Below, one piece after another: positions 31,735 to 46,317 of a stretch of 64,000 nt of DNA; the stretch's first letter is position 1; every line of letters begins with the position of its first letter. The notes beneath the pieces are model-generated. The model was not told the DNA's origin, did no database searches, and worked only from the letters and a program-made list of their open reading frames with translations. The stretch is taken from positions 296,976,364-297,040,363 of the forward strand of contig CM046877.1 in assembly GCA_025667525.1 (NCBI GenBank), given 5' to 3'. Origin of the DNA: Glebionis coronaria. Lineage: Eukaryota > Streptophyta > Magnoliopsida > Asterales > Asteraceae. Position numbers and translations under genes: made by a program.

Positions 31735-34700
31735 TGTAACACCCCCAAATATTCATACTTTAGTTCAGCGGAAGAGTCGTTGGTGTTACGGGATAGCACA
31801 TTACTCAAATCATAGACAACCCTTAAAAATCGCGTCGTTTAATAATAAAGAATCTTCCATTCATGAATATCAAATTACATAGGTCCCAAGTCATAGTATT
31901 TCGTTCAATTTTACAAAACATTTGAATGGAAATTGTTATTTAAGTGCGGGCCATAAATTCTTGTCGTCTTCCCGAGAATTACCTTCAAGTACCTGAGATA
32001 AAACATGTTAAAAGAAAAAGGTCAGCGAAAACGCCGAGTGAATTCATAGAGTTTAATGAAATCCATTAATATATCATCGCTATAAAAATATTACCGAAAA
32101 TCATTTTGTACAATTCTTTGTCATAGGCCATAAAATAAGCCAAAAACATTTTATACAAATCTTTGTTGTAATCATACTATAGGCTTTTGCCTTCAAAACC
32201 AATATACGAACCAATGTCGTAAAAACATCATACAATACGTTTTATAACGTTGTATAGAGTTAAATAAAAACCATTATATGAATATGGTTATGTAAAACCA
32301 AAACACGAACATAATATCAATAACAAGACCCCGTATTGCTAGTCAGGCAATATATTGAATTCAATGCGTATAGCAGTATTTTCGTTATTGGATTATTATA
32401 AGCCGCATGACATTGCTACCTTACTATAACAAACAACGGGTAGCTAACCCGAAACTCATTTGCCCATCTAAGTTAGCGTGACGTCACAAATATCACGCTA
32501 TGGAAATCTTCTCATACATAAATTCGCTTACCAATCAATGTGGCACGACGGGGATCAACCGTCAAGGCGCGAACTGGGGTGATCTTCCCCAAATAGTACT
32601 ATTATATGCATAAGCGTATTCCAAATCCCGGTAGTTTACAATTTATGCTAATGGGACTTTTAGTGACATAACCTAACTTTAATAATCCATTTCATTTCAT
32701 TTATCGGGTCATATAATCATTCATCGGGTCATACAATCATTCGGGTCCAAATCAATAAGCAAACAGTCAGGACAACTGGTGTCCTATTTAATTAAAACTA
32801 ACACGTCATCTCCCTCGTGGGTTTATAAAACATTTCATAAACACATGTAAAAGAGTGCGAGGCTATGAACTCACGTTGATTGGGAAAGGCGGTTATCAGC
32901 GATTTGGATGTACGGTACGTGCTTCAATCACAGAAACCTAGACAAATAATACTCGTCTTAGACTCTTGTCCAATGACTTTATAAAAACAATGGCTATGTA
33001 TATATATGATGATTTTATAAATATGATGATGATCAAGTGGGATTGTACATCTTTATCCACTCATTATAGTGTTATGTGTTGGTAAATTTTTATACTAGTT
33101 TCACTAGTTTAACTTGTTTACATGTCAAGGCCCAATAAGCCCATTATAAGCCCATTACATTCTATTAGTCCAATTTTATACTTTTAACCTCAGCCTTACG
33201 CTTACATGTTGGGCCAAGTGAGTTAGGCCCAATGAGTAAGTCCATTAGAGTTTAGCCAAATTAGTTGGGTTAATAGTCCAATAAGGCTAATTTGGCCCGT
33301 TAATGTCCATATGTTATAAAGCTCGGGTTTTATCGGTTTTTAATTGTAATATGTACTTATACATCAGTATATGAGTTACGAAAAGTTTACATTAGACGGG
33401 TCCGACCGTCTAAGTTTTAATTGGCGAAAACGTTAATTTTACGGTTTTAGCCGAAAAGACGTAAAATTTATGTTTATAGTCTTATAACTTATAAACTTAT
33501 CAAATTGTCATTTTTATAAAATGTTACTTTTATTTATCAATGTAAATACTTATTTATATGTAATATATAAGTTAGTGGGTTTTTAGGTATACTTTTTATA
33601 TTATATTTACTTGAGTGCTAATATTATACTATATACTTTATTTCATAAATCTGATTTTTATTTTCACATTCACCATTTTTACCATATCTTGAGTTCTACA
33701 AGGAGATAGAAGCTCATTTTTGGATGACATAAACTTCATATTATTTTCTATAATTAACCTAGATTTAGCTACTGCTCAATCTAAGTCTAAGTATCCCTAA
33801 CAGTCCTCACAAAACAGACTATTCACATTGGTACATCAATTTGTTTTGATTATATCTCACTCATTATAATGATTCCATTGCATGGCCAACTCTCACACGT
33901 GTACAAGTCCTAATACTTACTGTATATTAATTCATCCATACCATTTTATTAGTTTAACATATGGTTGTTTACTATTTTTATACAGCCTACTAAATTAAGT
34001 AAGATTTACCACTTTTACATATAATTTTCCATCTTTTTATACAAGTTTATCAACACATGATCCCCACACAATATTTTTATCATCATTCATCATCATATAC
34101 ATATACATAAATAAAAGAAAATACAAGATTACATATTCAAAATAACGAAAGGATAGGAAGAACAATCTCTATACCACCAAAGTGATGAAAAGATGGGGTT
34201 GATGATGAACAAGACTTGGTTTTGGGTAACCAATCTTATGAGATATCAACAAAACTTCTAGGATCATCAAATATTTGTAGACTTCTCCAAAAATCAGCCC
34301 TTGATCTCCATGGAAACTCCTTGCTAGTTTTTAAAATCACCTACAATCAACAAGTCTTCAAAAGGGCTTCATCATATGTAGAAATAACATAGGATTTGTG
34401 GTTAAATTTGATCAAAATGAGGGTGTTTATGTGATGATTTTGAACGGCAAAATGAGAGAGAAAGAGAGGAGTTGGTGTTTTGCATGAGATGAAATGAGAT
34501 AATGGTTTGGTGCTAGTGGTTTTGATGTGTTGGTAGCTTATTTAGTTAAGCAAGCCAAGTGTAACAACTTGTTTAATACAAGTTGACACCTAAGGGTGTG
34601 TGGCGGCTTATGTTTAGCCGTCCCATGAGCCGGCTGAGACAAGTGTAAACTTGTCTCATCCCACTAATTTACGGATATTCCTCGATTCTAGTTTCCTCGA

Positions 34701-35177
34701 TTTGCGTGCCCTCGGGTCGTTTTACGAAAAATGTTTTTATAAATTATGAATCAACGGCACAAAACGAATCTAATAAAAATTGTCTCAACAAAAACGAAGT
34801 TCAAAAACGAAGTTCAAAAACGTAAATACGTAAACCAAGGGTTTTAGTTTAGTCGTAAAGGACGTTAAATCATGAACGTAAGTCCTAATCTCTCCTCGTA
34901 AATTTGTGTGTTTATGAACCAACACAAATTTAAAAATTCCAAAATAATATTCACGGATAAATTTATTTCCTGAAATGTTGGCTGTCACCAAAAACGGTGT
35001 ATGTAAACGTAAGCACGTAACGTAGAGTCCTCCGGTTTAGACGTAGTCGATGCTACTTCAAGACGTAAACCCAAATTTCTTCCAAAAAATGAGTGAGTTC
35101 ATAATATAACATTAAAATAATGTTTTTAAATAATACTTGAGAATAAAATATCAACCATAAATAAACGGATTGTCGCA
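31735..35177 (-). repeat. 3' LTR of the large gypsy element (3443 bp)
   Basis: Aligns with 40768-42830 and 54831-56191, with roughly 3 % substitutions in the parts compared by eye, mostly C/T and G/A. It preserves the empty copia 2 target (CTAAGTCTAAGTATCCC, TAAGT at 33788-33792). A region with several GGCCCA/TGGGCC words lies at 33125-33320. No protein-coding function is supported; the ORFs inside are shadows. Confidence 0.93.
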
Positions 35178-35196
35178 GCATTTACCCCTAAACAGG
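35178..35196 (-). other. Polypurine tract of the large gypsy element
   Basis: The minus strand reads CCTGTTTAGGGGTAAATGC immediately before the LTR start TGCGACAATCC. The tract is short and not purely purine. Confidence 0.55.
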
Positions 35197-35599
35197 ATCT
35201 TTGTCCTCAAAGATCAATTTATCTTATTACTCGCTTCTTATAGAGTTAGAGCCATGTGGGTATTTCCTCCACATTCGGTCCTTTCTCACAAGTGTAATTC
35301 ATTACAATACGCGAGTTTCATCAAACATAACTACGGGAATACGATCAGGCTTAATGTTGGCTTACTTTCTCTATCCATGATGTTCACGGGTTTTTGATGA
35401 ATGCAACTTTTCGCCGATCTAAACTTTATCAAGAAATAATCAGATTTTCACTTGATAGACATTTTATCAAGTTCGATATACGAAACATAATTGACACAGC
35501 CCTTGAAGTCCTAGGGTAGATCCATCTTATATGCCTTTCAAACCAACTTTTTACATTATCTCCATGGTCCCATACAACGGGGACTTATTTCCTATGATC

Positions 35600-37950
35600 T
35601 TTCAGATCATCAATTCAATTTTTTTTCCAAGGTGAAATGTCTTGGCATAACTTCGCTACCCATCCTGCACTTCAAGATATACCTTTCATATTCACTTAAC
35701 CTCCTGCCCACTACTGGCAGCTAATAATCAGATCCTAATTTCAACAATCATTTCAGGTCTCGCAGAGCGGGTATTTTGTAAGGTTAGGTTTGTCATCATA
35801 GGTAACCTTAAACCTAAAAGACATGTCCAACTCACAATGGGTGTATGTCGGGTATCTTCATCCCAACTCCTACCTATAGATGCTCTTCATATAGATCCTC
35901 ACAAGATTCGATCTCGATCCTAATACGATAATTATCAATGACAATCTCTCCAAAGGAAAATGATTATCCCGTTCATTACCAAAGGTCAATTATTTAAGCA
36001 TAAAGCAACACTTCTAGTGTTTTGTATCGTTACTTTACCTCGTCCCTTCGATTGGGGTGGTAAATAGTACTCTCATCAAGGTTCGTTCTCAATGACTTCT
36101 GAGCAAATCTCTAGAAATTCGATACGAAGCGAGGATCTTGATAGAGATGATTGATACGGCACACTATGTTTACACAACTCTTTTAAATACAAAAGAGTCA
36201 ATTTCTTCATCGAGAATCTATCATTAACAGGAATGATATTAGCAGATTTGGTCAGTCTGTCGACGATGACCCAAATCGAATCAAATTCAGATGATGACAT
36301 TTGCAATAGTTAGACGTTTACTAATGTATGAGGCGATGTCTGCCTTCATAATTTGCCATTAGTACAACTTCTTCAAGTATAGATACATTTAATCAGAAAT
36401 AGCATGAATAGAATACTTAATCTTATGAGATTCCAACATAACTAAATCTCAAAATCTCCATATTTAGGCAATCCACAAGCGGCCTTTAAAACATTTAACG
36501 CCATCGGCTTCTCAATTCTAATGGTTCACATTAGCCGCGAACCCCTTTTATTATCTATATTATCCTTTTTACAAGCATCGACTATATTTTAAATTGCTCG
36601 GCAATTTATTTTGCACAGTCATTATTAAGGAACACATCCTAATTGATTCTTTGTTCTTTCTACATAACGTGTCAGTAATTACATTCACCTTCCCCGATGA
36701 AATAAATATCATGACCGTATTCATTCAAAATTCCTTTCTTCATATTTTCTAAGTTTTAGTTTCGTTTCAACTATCATTTTTATTAGTTTTTCTCAATCCG
36801 ACGTTTAAAGCGTCGATAAATATTACCAGTAATTAAATATTTATTTTTATAAAACGTAAACGCAAAAAGTTTTAAATTTCTTAGTTCGACCAATTATATA
36901 AAAATGTTCAAAATAAATTTGAATTTAATTAACACGATTTTTGTTGATTTATCAAAAATAATTAATAAGTTCCGTCAATGTTCGAAAAATTCTTTGTGTA
37001 CACTTTGGTCAAAATTTTCTTAGTTGAAAAGCAAAAATTGTCGTTTCAAATTTCAAGTCATGGTTTAAATGGTTTCCTCAATCCCTCTTAGGTTGTCTTG
37101 AGGTATACACAAACATTTACCCCTAAAGGAGTTTAGTTAAATGTTCTAGGTATAAGGGAATGATTCCTTAAAAATCCTTTGATAAAATATCTGTCAAAAC
37201 ATTTTTGCACTTCCTTTTTGGTGTAACCCAAAGCCTTAATGGCTCTAATCTTTGAAGAGTCAGTATAGATTCCATTATCTATTAATCACATGGTCAATTA
37301 ATGTAAAGGATTAAGCCTTAAATCACATGTTAAATACTCAAGGTACAGGTTTTCTTTGTTCGGGCAACTCACGCAGTCTATAAAGGGTTATTAACTCCTT
37401 CTTATTCTTAGAAACAAACAAATGGTCCTTAATGATCACAAGCATGGATTTATCAAATTACAGCCTACACACGTGATTCACCAAATTTATAGATGCTACA
37501 TGTGCATTCTTCAATCCAAACAACATAACATGAAACTCATAATGTTCATTACGCGTTCTGGATGTAGTGAAAATAATCTTTTTCGCGGACGCGAAATTGA
37601 TGATAACCATGGAGTAGATCAAATCTTTAGAACATACACTAGAACCTTGTAAATGATCTAACAAATCTATCATCTTGGGTAGTGGATATAGATTTTGATC
37701 ATCAATTTACCTAGTTCATGGTAGTTCAACAAATATAAGGAATAATAACACCATAGCTCTTCATAATGACGAGCTCGGTAGAATAAAAGCTTTCTCCGAC
37801 AACTCTCTCAGTTGTACGGTAATTCTTTTAATTCAGATGGTACTGACGTACAATTCACATGCCATAGGTGCAGCACCGGGAATATAATCAATACCAAATT
37901 CAACTTGCCTTAATGGCGAAAGTCTAGGTAATTTACTAGAAAATACCTCC
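35600..37950 (-). pseudogene. Decayed chromovirus pol (integrase and reverse transcriptase remnants)
   Basis: Minus-strand remnants in the order expected for an RT-to-integrase polyprotein. RT: LQGSSV near 37640, then ARTRNEHYEF-like and VMLFGLKNA near 37530. Integrase: SIWVIVDRLTKSANIIPV near 36270, and a C-terminal QDG.RSYA step near 35670. Everything is broken by stops and frameshifts, and residues at otherwise invariant positions differ. No complete domain remains. The RT piece is only about half identical to the usual chromovirus wording, although the flanking LTRs are about 97 % identical. Confidence 0.75.
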
Positions 37951-40585
<2,635 letters not shown>

Positions 40586-40745
40586 AAAATAACACTTCTC
40601 AGTCTGGCATTATCGGTAACTCGGGAATTCTTCGGCACCGTTATAGTCAAAAGATTTTTAGACATTTTGAGAAAAATGTTTATGGTTAAAAGATTTTGAA
40701 ATGTTTTATTCAAAACCTTGGTTTTAAAAATCTTTCGTTCTCTAT

Positions 40746-40764
40746 AACGAGAGCTCTGATACCA
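40746..40764 (-). other. Primer-binding site of the large gypsy element
   Basis: The minus strand reads TGGTATCAGAGCTCTCGTT three bases after the LTR end TGTTACA. TGGTATCAGAGC is complementary to the 3' end of plant initiator tRNA-Met, the common primer for this group. Confidence 0.85.
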
Positions 40765-42825
40765 AACTGTAACACCCCCAAATATTCATACTTTAGTTCA
40801 GCAGAAGAGTCGTTGGTGTTACGGGATAGCACATTACTCAAATCATAGACAATCCTTAAAAATCGCGTTGTTTAATAATAAAGAATCTTCCATTCATGAA
40901 TATCAAATTACATAGGTCCCAAGTCATAGTATTTCGTGCAATTTTACAAAACATTTGTATGGAAATTATTATTTAAGTGCGAGCCATAAATTCTTGTCGT
41001 CTTCCTAAGAATTACCTTCAAGTATTTGAGATAAAACATGCTAAAAGAAAAAGGTCAGCGAAAACGCCGAGTGAATTCATAGAGTTTAATGAAATCCATT
41101 AATATATCATCGCTATAAAATTATTACCAAAAATCATTTTGTACAATTCTTTGTCGTAGGCCATAAAATAACCCAAAAACATTTTATACAAATCTTTGTT
41201 GTAAACCATACTATTGGCTTTTGCCTTCAAAACCAATATACGAACCAATGTCGTAAAAACATCATACAATACGTTTTATAACGTTGTATAGAGTTAAATA
41301 AAAAAAATGTTATATGAATATGGTTATGTAAAACCAAAACACGAACATAATATCAATAACAAGACCCCGTATTGCTAGTCAGGCAATATATTGTAATTCA
41401 ATGCGTATAGCAGTATTTTTATTATTGGATTATTATAAGCCGCATGACATTGCTACCTTACTATAACAAACAACAGGTAGCTAACCCGAAACTCATTTGC
41501 CCATCTAAGTTAGCGTGTCGTCACAAAAATCACGCTATGGAAATCTTCTCATACATAAATTCGCTTACCAATCAATGTGGCACGACGGGGATCAACCGTC
41601 AAGGCGCGAACTGGGGTGATCTTCCCCAAATAGTACTATTATATGCATAAGCGTCTACCAAATCCTGGTAGTTCACAATTCATGATAATGGGACTTTTAG
41701 TGACATAACCTATCTTTAATAATCCATTTCATTTCATTTATCGGGTCATATAATCATTCATCGGGTCATACAATCATTCGGGTCCAAATCAATAAGCAAA
41801 CAGTCAGGACAACTGGTGTCCTATTTAATTAAAACTAACACGTCATCTCCCTCGCGGGTTTATAAAACATTTCATAAAAACATTTAAAAGAGTGCGAGGC
41901 TATGAACTCACGTTGATTGGGAAAGGCGGTTATCGGCGATTTGGATGTACGGTACGTGCTTCAATCACGGAAACCTAGACAAATAATACTCGTCTTAGAC
42001 TCTTGCCCAATGACTTTATAAAAACAATGGCTATGTATATATATGATGATTTTATAAATATGATGATGATCAAGTGGGATTTTACATCTTTATCCACTCA
42101 TTATAGTGTTATGTGTTGGTAAATTTTTATACTAGTTTCACTAGTTTAACTTGTTTATATGTCAAGGCCCAATAAGCCCATTATAAGCCCATTACATTCT
42201 ATTAGTCCAATTTTATACTTTTAACCTCAGCCTTACGCTTACATGTTGGGCCCAAGTGAGTTAGGCCCAATGAGTAAGTCCATTAGAGTTTAGCCAAATT
42301 AGTTGGGTTAATAGTCCAATAAGGCTAATTTGGCCCGTTAATGTCCATATGTTATAAAGCTCGGGTTTTATCGGTTTTTAATTTTAATATGTACTTATAC
42401 ATCAGTATATGAGTTATGAAAAGTTTACATTAGACGGGTCCGGCCGTCTAAGTTTTAATTGACGAAAACGTTAATTTTACGGTTTTAGCCGAAAAGACGT
42501 AAAATTTATGTTTATAGTCTTATAACTTATAAACTTATCAAATTGTCATTTTTATAAAATGTTAATTTTATTTATCAATGTAAATACTTATTTATATGTA
42601 ATATATAAGTTAGTGGGTTTTTAGGTATACCTTTTATATTATATTTACTTGAGTACTAATATTATACTATATACTTTATTTCACAAATCTGATTTTTATT
42701 TTCACATTCACCATTTTTACCATATCTTGAGTTCTACAAGGAGATAGAAGCTCATTTTTGGATGACATAAACTTCATATTATTTGCTACAATTAACCTAG
42801 ATTTAGCTACTGCCCAGTCTAAGTC

Positions 42826-42830
42826 TAAGT
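42826..42830. repeat. Left target-site duplication of copia 2 (TAAGT)
   Basis: TAAGT before TGTTGGGAAT and again at 54826-54830. The unoccupied site in the sister LTR at 33788-33792 has it once, which gives empty-site proof of the insertion. Confidence 0.96.
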
Positions 42831-42862
42831 TGTTGGGAATAAATTAAGGCCAGATCACTTGA

Positions 42863-42971
42863 GCGCTGACAAGAACAATTCAAGCGTTGACAAGAACAAA
42901 GCAAGCGCTGACAGCTCAAGCGTTGACAGGTTAAAGTCAAGCGTTGACACGTTGAAGATAAGCACTGATAG
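42863..42971 (+). promoter_or_regulatory. Six-fold GCGYTGACA array in the copia 2 LTR, 21-bp periodic
   Basis: Motif starts at 42863, 42884, 42905, 42920, 42941 and 42962 (the last is GCACTGATA). TTGAC is a WRKY W-box core, and TGACAG resembles a KNOX/TALE site; neither is proven here. The array lies 140-240 bp upstream of the TATA box, the usual place for LTR enhancers. Confidence 0.6.
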
Positions 42972-43101
42972 AAGATATAATCTATATGTTTATTATATTC
43001 TAGAATACTTCTAGTAAGGATAGAAACGACAATGTATTTTCTATATTTATCTTTACCTAGAATAGTTGATACGTAGCTTATTGTACAAGGCTTCTTGTAT
43101 C

Positions 43102-43108
43102 TATAAAA
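43102..43108 (+). promoter_or_regulatory. TATA box of the copia 2 5' LTR
   Basis: TATAAAA in CTTGTATCTATAAAAGAAGG. The copy in the 3' LTR is at 54570-54576. Confidence 0.7.
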
Positions 43109-43359
43109 GAAGGCCTTTAGGTTAAAGTTTATTATCAAGTTTTACATAAGTTTTCGTTCATAAACATCTTTCATTGTAAGCAAGTTCGACATTGATAATC
43201 AAAGTGAAAGTTTGTTTATATCTTGTGTGTTCTTGTTTAAGTGTTAAATTCCGCATAACACTTAGATCTACAAAGCATATACAAAGGTTTCTCTACGTGT
43301 ATTACTTGATTCAATCTCGTATACACGAGCTTAATCGATCTAAGTTTGGGATCAACAAG

Positions 43360-43371
43360 TGGTATCAGAGC
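43360..43371 (+). other. Primer-binding site of copia 2
   Basis: TGGTATCAGAGC, complementary to the 3' end of initiator tRNA-Met, two bases after the LTR end. Confidence 0.9.
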
Positions 43372-43414
43372 TTGTTGAGGAACTTTTGATCTTTGAAGAA
43401 CACCAGAACCATAC

Positions 43415-45328
43415 ATGAACACCAAAACCCTAATTTTCTCAGAACACCAAAACCCTAACAACATCATGTCTGAAGCAATAACCTCCTCCTCCTCAGCCTT
43501 ACCTAACATCAAGATTCCCATGCTTGATGCAACCCACTTTGACCTATGGAAGTTCAACTTTGAACAATATCTGGGGATCTATGACTACACACTTTGGGAG
43601 ATTATTGAATATGGAAATTCATTCAATAAGGCTCAAAAGATTCTTGATGCCATTACTCAAAGATCAGCTGTTGAAGGATGCCCTGATGAGGATAAGAAAG
43701 AAAAACCTGGAGATGGTAGAGCTGTAGGTGCTGGAGATATTGCAAAGAAAAGGGTTGACATGAAAGCCCTAAACATTCTGAAAGTCTCTTTGGGACAAGA
43801 AAACCAGCACAAATATAGAGGCCATGAATCTGCTAAGGATCTTTGGGAAGCACTTGAAGTTGCATATGGTGGCAATGCAGACACAAAGGAAGAAAAGAAA
43901 AAGCAACTTCTGCATGATTATGTTGTCTTCAAAGCTCAGCCCAATGAGAAACTGAGTAGTGTGAGAAGCAGATTGCTTGACATCACAAGCAAGTTGTCCT
44001 TCATGGGGACACAAGTTGGTGATGTTGACACCAATGCTACCTTTCTTAAAAGTCTTGGTGAGGCATGGAAGATTGAGGCAAGATCTATTCTTGCCAATAA
44101 TACTTACAAGAGCTCCTCGTTTGATGACATCTACAACAAACTAAGACTGTTGGAAGATGAAACTCTTTCAGACCATGGAAGCAAATCTAGCACCAGCAAC
44201 ATGGCCTTCTTCTCTCATAGTGAAGGACAATTCAATCAGAAGGACTCTTATATGCATCTAGTTACTGGATCATCATATGTCAGCGCTGGAACTAGTCCTG
44301 TCAACGTCTCTTTTTCAGACGCTGACACATTCAAGAATGACTCCCCAAGAGTTAAACCTGCTGGTTTAGATTTGGATACTGTTTGTGCTTACATTGCTTC
44401 TTTGCCCAATGGTTCAGTGATTACGTATGAGGACCTTGAGCAGATAAGTGATGAGCACTTAGAAGAGATGGACATCAAGTGGAACATGGCTCTTGCCAGT
44501 ATAAGAGCAAATAGGTGGAATAGAAGGTTTAAAAAGAAGATGACCTTCAATGATAAAGACACAACTGGATTTGATAAATCCAAAGTTGAATGCAACAATT
44601 GCCATCGTATGGGGCACTTCATGAGGGAATGCAGATCTCCTAGAAGATCTGATGCTGGTAAACCCTCAAGTCAGGTTGTTAAAGCTCAGGATTCCAAAGC
44701 CATGGTTGCAGTTCAAGGAATTGATGGCACAGGATGGGATTGGAGCTATCTGGCTAAGAATGCTGAAGAGGATAAAGCTTTGGTTGCTGATATTGAAGAA
44801 GAAGAGCATGTTGAATATGCTCTCATGGCACACTCCTCCTCTTCATCTGATAATGAGGTATATGATGATGCTTTTTGTAGCAAAGGTTGTAGGTTAAACA
44901 CTGAAAGACTTAACAAAGAGGTGTTAAAACTAAAAGATGACATGAGTACTGATAGATGTAAATTGTCTAACTACCAACTAGCTCTTACTAAAACTGAGAA
45001 AACCGTTTCTGAATACAAGAAAATGGAATTTGATTTAAAGGATAAGATAAATATCTTAAAACATGAGCTAGAGGGTAGTATGGATATAAGAAACATCATG
45101 ACAAAGGTTAATAGAGATCTACAGGCTAAGTTAGATGAGGCTATTAAGAATAAAGATAATGTTGACCTCAAAATTCAAAGATTTGATAGAGCCACCCAAA
45201 CCCTAGGAGACTGTGTAGCTAAACAAAGGGATCCTAAGGACATGACTGGGATTGGGATGAATGATTACTCTCTGGTTCCACCACCAGCTGGTGACTTCTA
45301 TGGTGTCCTTAGAAAGGACTTGTCTTAG
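43415..45328 (+). CDS. Copia 2 gag (N-terminal to first zinc knuckle and coiled coil)
   Basis: 637 codons, ATG at 43415 (MNTKTLIFSEHQNPNNIMSE); a second Met at 43466 fits the usual gag start better. Residues 30-280 are the copia gag-polypeptide region (FDLWKFNFEQYL, KDLWEALEVAYGG, LLHDYVVFKAQPNEKLSS). Residues 318-370 carry LDTVCAYIASLPNGS and EEMDIKWNMALASIRANR, characteristic of the Asteraceae SIRE-like group. A CCHC zinc knuckle, CNNCHRMGHFMREC, is near residue 395, followed by DGTGWDWSYLAKNAEED and a long coiled coil (about 490-600). The ORF ends at a TAG (45326-45328), beyond which the same frame stays open for about 970 nt. Confidence 0.92.
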   Translation: MNTKTLIFSEHQNPNNIMSEAITSSSSALPNIKIPMLDATHFDLWKFNFEQYLGIYDYTLWEIIEYGNSFNKAQKILDAITQRSAVEGCPDEDKKEKPGDGRAVGAGDIAKKRVDMKALNILKVSLGQENQHKYRGHESAKDLWEALEVAYGGNADTKEEKKKQLLHDYVVFKAQPNEKLSSVRSRLLDITSKLSFMGTQVGDVDTNATFLKSLGEAWKIEARSILANNTYKSSSFDDIYNKLRLLEDETLSDHGSKSSTSNMAFFSHSEGQFNQKDSYMHLVTGSSYVSAGTSPVNVSFSDADTFKNDSPRVKPAGLDLDTVCAYIASLPNGSVITYEDLEQISDEHLEEMDIKWNMALASIRANRWNRRFKKKMTFNDKDTTGFDKSKVECNNCHRMGHFMRECRSPRRSDAGKPSSQVVKAQDSKAMVAVQGIDGTGWDWSYLAKNAEEDKALVADIEEEEHVEYALMAHSSSSSDNEVYDDAFCSKGCRLNTERLNKEVLKLKDDMSTDRCKLSNYQLALTKTEKTVSEYKKMEFDLKDKINILKHELEGSMDIRNIMTKVNRDLQAKLDEAIKNKDNVDLKIQRFDRATQTLGDCVAKQRDPKDMTGIGMNDYSLVPPPAGDFYGVLRKDLS

Positions 45329-46297
45329 ACTGGTATACCAGAATGCCAAGAGGAGGAATTCATTCCTCCACCAAGAGTTGTCACCCCAGTAGAAGAGTAT
45401 CAACAAAAACTGACTGACCTAAATGAGTGGAAGAAAGCTAACCCTACTTTATTTGTTAAGGGAGGTTTGCTATGTGAAAGTCCCAATGAATCACCACCCA
45501 TTAAGGTTACTAACCCAATCACTGGTAAACCTGTTGACCTAGGCTCAAACACTGTTAGAAGACCTACCATTAAATATGCAGAGATGTATAGGAATAATAG
45601 GTCACCCAAGAGCCAAGTTAGCAATCATGGAACAGGTTTCTTCTCTTCTAGACCTAAGAGTGTGTCTAAGAAAGCCTGTTATACTTGTGGTAGCTTTTCA
45701 CATTTGGCATACAAGTGTGTCAACGCTCCCAAAGCCAGCACTGATAGGAACAATTTCAGCGCTGATAGGAAGAAAGTCAACGTTGTTAGGAAGTCAAACG
45801 TTGTCAGACCAAAACCTTGTGTGCAGCAAAGTCCACAAGTGATTAGACCTGCCCCATTCTTTTCTAGAGGGTCTAACACTCATGGACAAAGACCTTTTCA
45901 AAAGACAAACACCTGGTCAAATAGGCAATGGGTTCCTGTAGCAAACACTAGCTTCAATGCTGACAAGGGTAATTTCGGCGTTGACAGGACAAAATCTAAC
46001 ACTGACAGAAACGTGAACAGACCTAAATATTTGCAGCCAAAAGGTAAGGGGTCTAAAGCTTCTTCAAGCTTAACATGGAGACCCAAGAAAGATCAAAACC
46101 CTAATGATAATGGAATTTCAATGACTTGCAATAGATTTAATTACATTTCAAAGGTCATTACAAAACCTATTGGGGTTAACTGGGTTTTTCATCCTAAAAA
46201 GGATGAGAATGGGGTTGTTGTGAGAACTAAGTCTGTTCTTATTGAACAACCAGATGAATCCAAGTCTTCTGAGACTTGGGTTCCCAAAGAAAACTAA
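45329..46297 (+). CDS. Copia 2 gag C-terminal extension, in frame after a TAG
   Basis: Same frame as gag; it starts [16 protein letters not shown] after the stop, with no ATG until well inside. It includes a second CCHC-like knuckle, [14 protein letters not shown] (about 45676-45720), and a basic segment with repeated (A/V/T)D(K/R) units that correspond to the DNA motif (45724-45800 and 45958-46012). [21 protein letters not shown] block (46171-46230) looks like a copy of the reverse-transcriptase fingers region. It ends WVPKEN at the TAA at 46295-46297, which overlaps the pol ATG (TAATG). It could be produced only if the TAG is bypassed, or this copy may simply be mutated. Confidence 0.75.
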   Translation, partial: TGIPECQEEEFIPPPRVVTPVEEYQQKLTDLNEWKKANPTLFVKGGLLCESPNESPPIKVTNPITGKPVDLGSNTVRRPTIKYAEMYRNNRSPKSQVSNHGTGFFSSRPKSVSKKACYTCGSFSHLAYKCVNAPKASTDRNNFSADRKKVNVVRKSNVVRPKPCVQQSPQVIRPAPFFSRGSNTHGQRPFQKTNTWSNRQWVPVANTSFNADKGNFGVDRTKSNTDRNVNRPKYLQPKGKGSKASSSLTWRPKKDQNPNDNGISMTCNRFNYISKVITKPIGVNWVFHPKKDENGVVVRTKSVLIEQPDESKSSETWVPKEN

Positions 46298-46317
46298 TGT
46301 GTTTTCTTTATGTGCAG
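46044..46317 (+). other. Candidate intron at the gag/pol junction
   Basis: Donor CAAAAG|GTAAGG (GT at 46044) and acceptor ACTAATGTGTTTTC...TGTGCAG|GG (AG at 46316-46317), with a CTAAT branch-point-like word about 20 nt upstream. 274 nt. Splicing would join codons so that a stop follows within about eight residues, giving a gag-only mRNA. Spliced gag-specific RNA is known for Arabidopsis Copia93 (EVD). Unproven here. Confidence 0.35.

Larger units (their letters stand above)
42831..43357 (+). repeat. Copia 2 5' LTR (527 bp)
   Basis: Carries six GCGYTGACA-type motifs (42863-42970) with spacing 21, 21, 15, 21 and 21 bp, a TATA box TATAAAA at 43102-43108, and the end GGGATCAACA. Identical to 54299-54825 except at three positions. 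Confidence 0.97.

Noticed and set aside
32400..32640. 68-codon ORF in the large gypsy LTR (also 41444-41650)
   Set aside because: Present in both LTR copies but broken in one; no protein similarity recognised.
42863..42971. 21-nt spacing as a sign of phased siRNA production
   Set aside because: Phasing is a property of dicing, not of a repeated sequence word; the 15-bp steps and non-identical units do not fit. Only small-RNA data could revive it.
42803..43138. Minus-strand ORF with repeated C-Q-R-L, also at 54250-54606
   Set aside because: Antisense reading of the LTR motif array; occurs only because of the 21-bp repeat.
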